A stretch of DNA of 64,000 bases. It comes from Solen grandis. Lineage: Eukaryota; Mollusca; Bivalvia; Adapedonta; Solenidae. Made by a program: the position numbers and the translations under genes. The stretch spans positions 45,071,436 to 45,135,435 of the forward strand of contig CM037794.1 of NCBI GenBank assembly GCA_021229015.1, in the 5' to 3' direction. The notes beneath the pieces were generated by a model. It had not been told where the DNA came from. It did not search any database and saw only the letters and a program-made list of their open reading frames with translations. Below are positions 57,202 through 64,000 of the stretch, piece by piece; the stretch's first letter is position 1; every line of letters starts with the position of its first letter.

Positions 57202-59390
57202 TTTTAGCTTGTCTGTTTTGAAAAAAAGTCTAGCTATTATGATTGCTGCGGTGGTGTCTTCGTCGTCATTGGCGTCTTGCAAAAACTTAAATGTAGCCCA
57301 TTACTCAAACACTTATAAAGGCATCAACACCAAACTAAGGATACTTTATAATCATGATAAGCGCAGTTGTAAGACAAGGGGCATTACCATATTCTGAAAT
57401 CTATGTTTTCAGAGTTATGCCCTTTTTATTTAAACTTAGAATTTTAGTAAAAATTGCTTATTAAGTAGAATGTTTTGAAAACTGTGAAAGTTATCAACAC
57501 AAAACTTAGATTACTTGATAATCATGACAAGACGCATTTGTAATACAAGGGGCATTATTCTGAAAACTATTTTTTTTTTAGTTATGCCACTTTTTATACG
57601 CCCATCTTAAGATGGGGCATATTATGTGAACACTCACGGCGGGTGGGCGGACGGGCGGGCGTGGAACATTTGTTGTCCGGGCTTTAACTTCAATACTGTT
57701 TGCCCAATCCTTTTCAAACTTTCCACACATGTGCATGGCCAAAATATCTCGGATAAGTTCGATATCCAGCATTATCGCGTGAATGACTTAGAAGTTATGG
57801 CCCTTGACGTACACAAAATACTTGAAATTGTGATTGTCCAGGCTCTAACTTCAATACCGTTAGACCAATCCTTTTCAAACTTTTCACACATGTGTATGGC
57901 CATAATATCGCAGATGAGTTTGATATCCAGCATTATCGCGTGAATGACTTAGAAGTTATGGCCCTTGACGTACACAAAATACTTGAAATTGTGATTGTCC
58001 AGGCTCTAACTTCAATACCGTTTGCCCAATCCTTTTCAAACTTTTCGCACATGTGCATAGCCATAATATCACGGATGAGTTCAATATTCAGCATTATCGC
58101 CTGAAAGACTTAGAAGTTATGGCCCTTGAAGTACACAAAATACTTGAAATTGTGATTGTCCAGGCTCTAACTTCAATACCGTTAGACCAATCCTTTTCAA
58201 ACTTTTCACACATGTGCATGGCCATAATATCGCGAATGTGTTTGATATCCAGCATTATCGCATGAATGACTTAGAAGTTATGGCCCTTGACGTACACAAA
58301 ATACTTGAAATTGTGATTGTCCGGGCTCTAACTTCAATACCGTTAAACCAATCCTTTTCAAACTTTTCACACATGTGCATGGCCATATTATCGCGGATGA
58401 GTTCAATATTCAGCATTATCGCCTGAAAGACTTAAAAGTTATGGCCCTTGACGTACACAAAATACTTGAAATTGTGATTGTCCGGGCTCTAACTTCAATA
58501 CAGTTTACCCATTTCTTTTCAAAGTTTTCACACATGTGCATGGCCATAATATCGCGGATGAGTTCAATATCCAGCATTATGGCGTGAATGACTTAGAAGT
58601 TATGGCCCTTGACATACACAAAATACTTGAAATTGTGATTGTCTGGGCTCTAACTTCAATACCTTTAGACCAATCCTTTTCAAACTTTCCGCACATGTGC
58701 ATGGCCATAAAATCGCGGTTGAGTTCGATATTCAGCATTATCGCGTGAATGACTTAGAAGTTATGGCCCTTGAACACTTGAATAAGTCAAAAGAGACATT
58801 TTCCTTCAAATTAATGGAAATGTTTCAACATGATTGTTTTAATAAGTAACATTCATTAACTAATGGGATTTAGGAGACAATAGCTTGTTTCTCTGAGCTA
58901 TTTCTGAGAGTCCCCATACTGTGATGGGCGTATTTTGTGGCAGTCCTGACCCTTGTTAACTTAAAGTATTGGTCAAAATTGCTTATTAAGAAAAATGATT
59001 TGAAAACTATGAAAGTTATCAACACAAAACTTGGAATACTTGAAAATCATGACAAGGCGCAGTTGCTAGACAAGGGGCTTCATTCTGAAAGCAATATTTT
59101 TGGAGTTATGCCCCTTTGTAACTTATAATTTTGGTCAAAATTGCTTATTAAGTACAATGTCTTTAAAAATATGAAAGGTATCAATACAAAACTTGAAATA
59201 CTTATAATCATGACAAGTGCAGTTGTAAGACAAGAGGCATTATTCTGAAAGCTATTTATTTGGAATTATGTCCCTTTTTAACTTTGAATTTTGATCAAAA
59301 GTGCTTAATGAGTATATTATTTGAAAACTATGAAAGATATAACAACAAAACTTACCAATGTAACAGTTACTCCTAATACCTTACAGTGTT
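57202..59390 (+). mobile_element. Helitron-like element, family theta, with nested insert
   Basis: Head 'tttttagcttgtctgttttg', cores with 'gaaagttatcaacacaaaac' and 'ataatcatgacaag', 'agacaaggggcattattctg'. One core is split at 57594/58958 by a family-iota element; joining across the insert restores 'gttatgccacttttaacttaaa'-like core order. Confidence 0.62.
57595..58957 (+). mobile_element. Helitron-like element, family iota, seven 161-bp cores
   Basis: Head 'tatacgcccatcttaagatg', a GC-rich block 'gcgggtgggcggacgggcgg', then seven cores of exactly 161 bp ('cttagaagttatggcccttg', 'acttgaaattgtgattgtcc'). Tail 'gtgatgggcgtattttgtgg', 'cagtcctgacccttgtt'. The regular spacing gives look-alike 70-residue frames every 161 bp; they are not genes. 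Confidence 0.75.
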
Positions 59391-59492
59391 CAAATTTTAA
59401 ATCTCAGATATGGCACCCTGTTGTTGACATGTAAAACAGACAAGTATTGGGACCACTCTGCGGATCTCTAGTTCTGATATTTGTTCTGACAG

Positions 59493-59699
59493 TTCAGAGA
59501 TGGAGGCTCAGATGACAGTCCTGTATTGGAACCTACTGCGGCACCAGCCTTCCGGACCAGTTTTTTACAACAGGGAACCAGCTATATGTACAGTTCCGCT
59601 CTGACATGTCAGTCCGGGGACAAGGTTTTCTCTTTAGTTGGGAAGCATTTAGTGACCATGCTATATCAACTACCCCATCCACTTCTGGATCAACATCAG
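59493..59699 (+). CDS. Exon 19: CUB-j C-terminal half and Ser/Thr linker, second frameshift
   Basis: Enters phase 0 with FRDGGSDDSPVL. One base seems to be missing near 59528-59531; one frame over it continues TYCGTSLPDQFFTTGNQLY and VQFRSDMSVRGQGFLFSWEA. The tail SDHAISTTPSTSGSTS is a Ser/Thr-rich linker not seen between other domains. Donor ACATCAG|GTCTAT at 59700 is weak but gives phase 1 once the base is restored. Acceptor tgttctgacag ends at 59492. Confidence 0.7.
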
Positions 59700-60727
59700 G
59701 TCTATATTCTGCATCCTTAATAACCCCCACTTTATGTGACAAAGACTGAAGCCAGTCAATATTTGTTACTTGGGTACCTGTTACCCATGAGTACTCGTTC
59801 AGATGTAGTAAATGCATAAAAAACGTTACCACCTGTTATTAATCATTGAAGTTGTTGATTTTAATGCATTTCAATATGCACTTAATGATACAGATTTTGT
59901 ACACCCAAAATATATCTATCTTGAATTTGCATTTTTTCTTACATACATAGTGTACGAATCAGCTACTGACGTGTATATATGTTAAAAAGAAAAATACTTG
60001 GGGTATCATTAAAGAAAAGTCTGACATTGGGTAACGGGTAATAATTTTGCACCTGGGAACCGGCAATTTTCTACCTGACCCGCATGTACCCAGGTACTTG
60101 TTTCAAACCCTTAATATGAGACTTGGCAGAGGTTTTTTACCATCATCCTGTCCCACCTAACTTCAATACAAGAGATAGCTTCATGAAACTGAGTAAATAT
60201 GACTACTGTCACAATAGTTGGGAGTCAGTTTTATTTTACACTAATTGAAATACTGTGTTCTATCAGTGAGATAAAACCCATATCCCGCAGTGTGAGTGAT
60301 ATAGATCTGTTGGAACTTTTCATGTGCTCAGGATGAGCTATTAGGATCAATGAAGGTTTAATTATGGCTGAAACCGCTCAACTAGGTCAGGAGTTATGAC
60401 CTTTTTAATATTAAAAATATTCAGAGTTCACTTCATTTGCACTCTATCATCTTCATTCTTCGAACTTTAAGACAATGTTTATAGCCATATTCTCTCAGCC
60501 AAGTTCAATTATGGCTGATATTAGTCATTTATGTCAGGAGTTATAGCCCTTTAATATTAAAAAAATCCAGATTTCATTTTGTTTACACTCTAGCTTCTTC
60601 ATTTCTCAAGTAATCATCTTCAAACTTTATGACAATGTTTATACCATAATTTCTCAGCCAAGTTTGACTATGGCTGATATATATCACTCTAGCATCTTCA
60701 TTACCTATTCTTAAGCAATCATCTTCA
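59700..60727. other. Intron 19, SINE-B and family-beta remnants
   Basis: 60240-60320 resembles SINE-B ('actgtgttctatcagtgaga', 'gtgtgagtgatatagatctg'). 60310-60727 is family-beta sequence with head piece 'atgtgctcaggatgagctat' and cores. No gene seen. Confidence 0.5.
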
Positions 60728-60797
60728 AACTAAGAGACAGTATTACATTTAAATAGGCTGGTAACTAAGAGACAGTATTACATTTAAATAGGCTGGT
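60728..60797. repeat. 35-bp perfect tandem duplication
   Basis: 'aactaagagacagtattaca' followed by 'tttaaataggctggt' occurs twice without a mismatch, at 60728-60762 and 60763-60797. Confidence 0.95.
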
Positions 60798-61086
60798 TCA
60801 TAATGTGCTAATTGCATAACAGAAGATAGAATTTTAAAACAAAATTTAAGCTTAACTAAATCCCCATCTTTTCAAAAATGAAAGTACCAGTATGTTCCAT
60901 GTTTTCTGAAATCTACTATTAAATAAACACTACTTAAAGGTGCATGAAATCTGATCAGTTTTTAATGTTGCTATTACATGTATGCAAGTGAACAGATCTT
61001 CTAAAAGCTATAAAAAGCTTAAAATTATGAATTAAGTGTTGTCTTTTTCTGAAAAAGAATAATAATGCAGAATATTTTTCCCACAG

Positions 61087-61290
61087 TGCCTGGATGCGGG
61101 GGAGTGCTAAATGTTAGTGCGAGCGCCCAGACGCTGACTTCTCCGGGCTATCCCTATGGGTACGCCCACAATTTGGACTGTCAGTGGCAAATGACCAGCC
61201 CATTAGGGACCCGTTTGTGGATGAACATCACAGATATAGCTATGGAAAGAGGATATTCCTGCATACATGATTATATTGGGATATATAATA
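61087..61290 (+). CDS. Exon 20: CUB-k, N-terminal half, next to a scaffold gap
   Basis: Phase 1 to phase 1. VPGCGGVLNVSASAQTLTSP, then LDCQWQMTSPLG, ITDIAMERGYSCIHDYIGIY with C1 to C3 and two calcium ligands. Acceptor tttttcccacag ends at 61086; donor AATA|GTAAGT starts at 61291. The C-terminal half should lie downstream, but the gap starts 44 bp later and I find no matching exon on the plus strand up to 64000. Confidence 0.83.
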
Positions 61291-61334
61291 GTAAGTGTCT
61301 GGTTGATTTTGAATTGCCTGAAAGCACATTTTTG

Positions 61335-61434
61335 NNNNNNNNNNNNNNNNNNNNNNNNNNNNNNNNNNNNNNNNNNNNNNNNNNNNNNNNNNNNNNNNNN
61401 NNNNNNNNNNNNNNNNNNNNNNNNNNNNNNNNNN
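61335..61434. other. Assembly gap, 100 N
   Basis: Exactly 100 N, 44 bp after the donor of exon 20. CUB exons on its two sides point in opposite directions. Confidence 0.99.
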
Positions 61435-61735
61435 GTTTGGGCCAAATCCATTGAAAGATTTAGGAGGAGTTGCGCACAGAAGAATATTTCCCTATATATT
61501 ACATATATGTGAAAAAATAACAAAGGGCCATAACTGCATCAAAAATAGTTGAACCACAAATCCCTGACAATATGCACAAGGCCACTATGTAATAATGCTT
61601 CTGTAAAAGTTTGGGCCAATTCCGTTGAAAAATGTAGGAGGAGTTGCGCACAGAAGAAATTGTTTACGACCGCCCGCCCACCGACATACCCTAATCTAAT
61701 AACCAGAGTTTTCCTTCGGAAAACCTGGTTAAAAA
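61435..61735 (+). mobile_element. Tail of a Helitron-like element beginning at the gap
   Basis: Two core copies with 'aggaggagttgcgcacagaa' about 175 bp apart, then 'cgcccgcccaccgacatacc' and a terminal hairpin CCAGAGTTTTCC-ttc-GGAAAACCTGG followed by TTAA. The head would lie in the gap. Confidence 0.55.
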
Positions 61736-61846
61736 AGGAGTCAAACTATTACAATGGAAATTCCTTCCGAATCTAGTCTAATGCTGAAAATAATTAAGCT
61801 AAATATATTTTGTATATTTTAAGACACACAGGTCAGGTTAACATAC

Positions 61847-62058
61847 CAAAGGTCGATCACTTAATTCGAGATATTCTGAGCCACAGTCTGTGGTATTCTG
61901 TAGGTCCAAGTTGGTAATGTTCACCGCAACTTGATCAGTGACAGCAGGGCCATCTATGTTCCATCGACACTGGACAGGCTGCCTGAAGGCAGCTGGGTAA
62001 CTGGGTGAGGTCACAGTTTGAGGTGATGAGGTGGAAATGTAGGTACCGCCACATGGAT
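61847..62058 (-). CDS. CUB N-terminal half on the minus strand
   Basis: Read on the minus strand, acceptor gttcatctacag is followed by DPCGGTYISTSSPQTVTSP, then VQCRWNIDGPAV and LDLQNTTDCGSEYLELSDRP. It enters phase 1 and leaves phase 0 at TTG|GTATGT, with C1 to C3 present; the calcium Glu is Gln (LDLQ). It is clearly a CUB exon, but it points toward the plus-strand array and into the gap at 61335-61434. It could belong to a convergent CUB gene or to a contig placed in the wrong orientation. Confidence 0.85.
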
Positions 62059-62069
62059 CTGTAGATGAA

Positions 62070-62540
62070 CAAACATTCAATATTTACATACCAAGGGTGA
62101 GAACAAAACTGGGCTAAGTGCTTATATAAATATAGACTCTCACCCCTCAAATTACAACTGTGTGAGCAATTTTCTATAATCAAAAAAATTCTTCACCCTT
62201 AATTAGTTGTAATATTAAGCATGAAACATGGAAGTTGTGAAATAATTAGTCAGATCAAACTGAATAAGCATCATATTTTTTGTGAGTAAAATGGAAGTTC
62301 TTGTTTTTTGAAAAACAGGTCTGCTTCTTATGAATTTAATGCTTAATTCCTGAAATTACATCTATGAGCATTTTGTTATGATAAAATTATCTAAATGTAA
62401 CTGATTTCAGAAGTGACATAAATTATCATATAACATTTTACTGTACATTGATTTTTATCCATAACACATGAGCAAATAATGAATGGAAACAATAAAAAGT
62501 ACATCTTCCATAATATTTAAGGTCAAAGAGTGATTTTAAT
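62070..62540. other. No recognised feature
   Basis: AT-rich sequence between the minus-strand CUB exon and the miniature LTR element; presumably intron or intergenic. Confidence 0.45.
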
Positions 62541-62544
62541 TAAC

Positions 62545-62685
62545 TGTGACGATACGTCGTCATGGGTATAAGTTCAATCTCTGACAACTGCATCAGGGAG
62601 TCGACTCTTTGGCTCAGCGGTTAGAGCATTGGGCTATCACCCCGGTGGACCGGATTCAATTCCGGGCCGGGCCATGTTTGTTACA
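62545..62685 (+). repeat. 5' LTR of the miniature element, 141 bp
   Basis: Starts TGTGACGATACGTCG and ends GTTTGTTACA. Contains the A box TGGCTCAGCGG at 62610-62620 and the B box GGATTCAATTCC at 62652-62663, spaced as in a tRNA gene. Confidence 0.9.
62603..62674 (+). other. tRNA-like segment in the 5' LTR
   Basis: D arm GCTC-agcggtta-GAGC and anticodon arm TTGGG-ctatcac-CCCGG (U33 present, anticodon ATC) are intact. The T arm has lost a base and the acceptor stem pairs poorly, so a mature tRNA is not expected, but the internal A and B boxes remain. The homologous segment in LTR2 is 62857-62928, where T6 follows at 62931-62936 and could stop Pol III. Confidence 0.7.
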
Positions 62686-62687
62686 TT

Positions 62688-62705
62688 TGGTGTCAGAAGT
62701 GAGAT
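62688..62705 (+). promoter_or_regulatory. Primer-binding site, tRNA-Leu(CAA) type
   Basis: TGGTGTCAGAAGTGAGAT starts 2 nt after LTR1. It differs at one position from the complement of the tRNA-Leu(CAA) 3' end as I know it from vertebrates. Confidence 0.75.
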
Positions 62706-62784
62706 AATGTCAACTGCCATACCGGAGTTGCCTTACCCACGTGTTTACGTGTTTCCCAGGCCAAGTCTCGGGTCGAGACTTCTC

Positions 62785-62795
62785 GGAGGGGGAAG
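62785..62795 (+). promoter_or_regulatory. Polypurine tract
   Basis: GGAGGGGGAAG just before TAA and LTR2, the usual priming site for plus-strand DNA synthesis. Confidence 0.75.
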
Positions 62796-62798
62796 TAA

Positions 62799-62939
62799 TG
62801 TGACGATGCGTTGTCACAGGTATAAGTTCAATCTCTGACAACTGCATCAGGGAGTCAACTCTTTGGCTCAGCGGTTAGAGCATTGGGCTATCACGCCGGT
62901 GGACCGGATTCAATTCCGGGCCAGGCCAGGTTTTTTATA
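62799..62939 (+). repeat. 3' LTR of the miniature element, 141 bp
   Basis: Starts TGTGACGATGCGTTG and ends GGTTTTTTATA. Aligns to LTR1 over its full length without gaps. A box 62864-62874, B box 62906-62917. Confidence 0.9.
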
Positions 62940-62989
62940 TAACTAAGATCTTTTGAGGTGTAAAAAGACTTTTTGTTTGTATATTTGAG

Positions 62990-63066
62990 TTTACTGTTCA
63001 CAGGGACATGCTGTAGACAAACAGAAACATACCACAACCAGTAACATTCTGACAGCTGTTTAACTA
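62990..63066 (-). mobile_element. SINE-B fragment
   Basis: 'gggacatgctgtagacaaac' and 'accacaaccagtaacattct', 'gacagctg' resemble the part of SINE-B at 28955-29005. Confidence 0.4.
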
Positions 63067-63069
63067 TAT

Positions 63070-63138
63070 ACTTACAACACATTGTTGGACACCCACAGTC
63101 AGTTTCTTCCATGACTCTCCATTCATCAACAGCATATT
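63070..63138 (-). CDS. Possible small phase 1-1 exon upstream of the minus-strand CUB exon
   Basis: On the minus strand a 69-bp stretch between ACTAG| and |GTAAGTAT stays open: EKYAVDEWRVMEETDCGC then PTMC. Its donor is consensus and its phase (1) fits the minus CUB exon at 62058-61847. The acceptor has no pyrimidine tract. I do not recognise the Cys-rich C-G-C-P-x-M-C-C motif as a particular domain. It could also be chance. Confidence 0.3.
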
Positions 63139-63339
63139 TTTCAACTAGTAAGTTCATGTTTTTTACGTATTATATATGAAAATATTTAAACCATTCATAA
63201 AGACGTTTACATTTCTTACATGCTCTTCATGTGGATGTAAGAACAACAATCGTATATTATATGGAATATTATGATACGAGCATCCAGAATGGAAAATGCT
63301 AGGCAGGACAAGGTTATCCTGCATTCAGTCAGATTACTG

Positions 63340-63610
63340 TATTGTTTTTTTTTATCTTTACACAAATCGGTTGTGAAAAAAACCCATGGGTGATGTTTGG
63401 AGAGTAGCATAGCCAGCAGCCAGGTGTTATCTGACAATGGTACTTATAACACTGAGTGCAAAGCATTGCCCACATCACCCAGTACAACTTTCCTGTTTTT
63501 GGTATGTTGCAGCAACAGAGGATCAAATCCACTGTCTTCTAACCCCTGAAGCAGATGCTCTAACCACTTGCTGACAGTAACTGGTAAATCAATAGAGATT
63601 GACTTACTGT
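63340..63610 (-). mobile_element. SINE-C, antisense, tRNA-derived
   Basis: On the minus strand 'agcaagtggttagagcatct' (A box) and 'cagtggatttgatcctctg' (B box GGATTTGATCC), then 'cctgtttttggtatgttgc' reversed and a body ending in an A/T-rich run near 63345. The tRNA-like head lies at about 63505-63590. Confidence 0.6.
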
Positions 63611-63838
63611 TTGTCCTACATAATAATTCAATGAAATACATGTATTTCATTCAAAATTTTAAAAAAATGGCATAAAATAATCCAAATGGTATTAAAATGG
63701 AGAAAATCTGAGTTTTTATGGTGCCTTAGATGTAATTTAAGGGCATTATGGGCTGAGCTTGTTGCAGTGGCAACTTATGACATCATGTTTTGCATGTAGC
63801 CATGTAAAATGTAAAGTGATACTGACTCTGAACTGTTC
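63611..63838. other. No recognised feature
   Basis: AT-rich sequence between SINE-C and MITE-1 copy H. Confidence 0.45.
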
Positions 63839-64000
63839 TTAACCCTTTCCCTCATAGAGGACACCATGAAAAGACCTATGCAAACAGCATAAAACCAGAT
63901 CAGCCTGCAAGTAACTCGCAGGCTGATTAGGTTTTATGCTGTTCGCTGCTCCTCAGTGGTCTGGAAATGAGGACTTTATAATTAAATTTGGTAAGGTTTA
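63839..64000 (+). mobile_element. MITE-1 copy H, cut by the window end
   Basis: TTAA at 63839-63842 followed by CCCTTTCCCTCATAGAGG and the central hairpin; the last 80 bp of the element lie beyond the window. Confidence 0.9.

Larger units (their letters stand above)
505..61290 (+). other. Multi-CUB-domain gene (cubilin-like), internal portion, 20 exons
   Basis: The twenty exons listed below splice into one frame and encode ten full CUB domains plus half of an eleventh, joined with almost no linker. That layout is known from cubilin, the large endocytic receptor whose long C-terminal CUB array binds secreted ligands; other extracellular multi-CUB proteins also exist. CUB folds are beta-sandwiches with two disulphides (C1-C2, C3-C4) and often a calcium site made by a Glu and two Asp. 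Each domain starts with C-G-G, continues S-P-x-Y-P and C-x-W, and ends F-C-G then G-F-x-x-x-Y. Every inter-domain intron is phase 1. No signal peptide, EGF repeat, membrane segment, promoter or polyadenylation site of this gene is in the window. The assignment to cubilin itself rather than another CUB-array protein is inference. Confidence 0.85.
62545..62939 (+). mobile_element. Complete miniature LTR retrotransposon (TRIM) with tRNA-like Pol III promoter in each LTR
   Basis: 395 bp: LTR1 62545-62685, internal 62686-62798 (113 bp), LTR2 62799-62939. LTRs are both 141 bp, differ at about ten positions and have TGT...ACA (ATA in LTR2) ends. The flanks are TAAC at 62541-62544 and TAAC at 62940-62943, a 4-bp target duplication. 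PBS and purine tract are in the right places. No protein is encoded, so it must have been mobilised by another element. Terminal-repeat retrotransposons in miniature are a known class; a tRNA-like promoter in the LTR is unusual. Confidence 0.9.

Noticed and set aside
57650..57662. GC-rich block as a CpG-island promoter
   Set aside because: It is a short GGGCGG-rich stretch inside a repeat head, not near a first exon.
57626..58748. A series of 70-residue frames repeated every 161 bp
   Set aside because: They are the cores of a Helitron-like element; starts and stops fall at the same place in each core and there is no protein family match.
61065..61523. Open frames running through the N block
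   Set aside because: Translation through unknown bases has no meaning; only exon 20 up to 61290 is supported.

Overview
The window is eukaryotic, AT-rich and full of repeats. It carries one long, intron-dense gene on the plus strand. The exon signals (AG/GT borders, short exons, kilobase introns) and the transposon load point to an animal. Repeats ending in a GGGCCATCATGGCCC-type hairpin followed by CTTGTTT, together with 'pearl'-like elements with tandem cores, point to a bivalve mollusc. The species call is inference; a heterodont bivalve is my best guess.

The gene encodes a tandem array of CUB domains and is cubilin-like in architecture. I place 20 exons between 505 and 61290, about 3.7 kb of coding sequence. 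They give ten complete CUB domains (a to j) and the N-terminal half of an eleventh (k). Splice phases agree at every junction, except that CUB-j needs one single-base correction in each of its two exons. Inter-domain introns are all phase 1. Most domains are split by a second intron, usually phase 0, just after the Y-D-x-L-E strand. The first and last exons of the gene lie outside the window. After the half domain CUB-k comes a 100-N scaffold gap (61335-61434). Beyond it another CUB half-domain lies on the MINUS strand (61847-62058), which means either a convergent second CUB gene or a mis-oriented contig.

The introns are layered transposon deposits. Intron 1 holds a 24-bp minisatellite and a degraded Tx1/L1-like LINE of about 6.1 kb (zinc knuckles, SGNH-like domain, AP endonuclease, reverse transcriptase, poly(A)), nested in an older repeat. 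At least four MITE families share TTAA-CCCTT ends and a central hairpin; the most abundant has eight copies here, one ending 20 bp before a splice acceptor. Tandem-cored Helitron-like elements are nested in one another at 15 kb, 54-56 kb and 57-59 kb. Also present are a pogo/Tigger-like element (38230-41167), a mariner transposase fragment, a fold-back element with inverted iteron arrays (51299-52474), several tRNA-derived SINEs, and minisatellites with 24-, 31/32-, 41- and 76-79-bp units.

The most interesting object is a complete miniature LTR retrotransposon at 62545-62939: 395 bp, two 141-bp TGT...ACA-type LTRs, a 4-bp TAAC duplication, a primer-binding site fitting tRNA-Leu(CAA), and a purine tract. 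Each LTR contains a tRNA-like segment with Pol III A and B boxes. A second element at 46.3 kb shows the same design (tRNA-like cloverleaf, T6 terminator, TTACA, then a perfect tRNA-Lys primer-binding site). This suggests a class of LTR elements whose LTRs carry a tRNA-type Pol III promoter.
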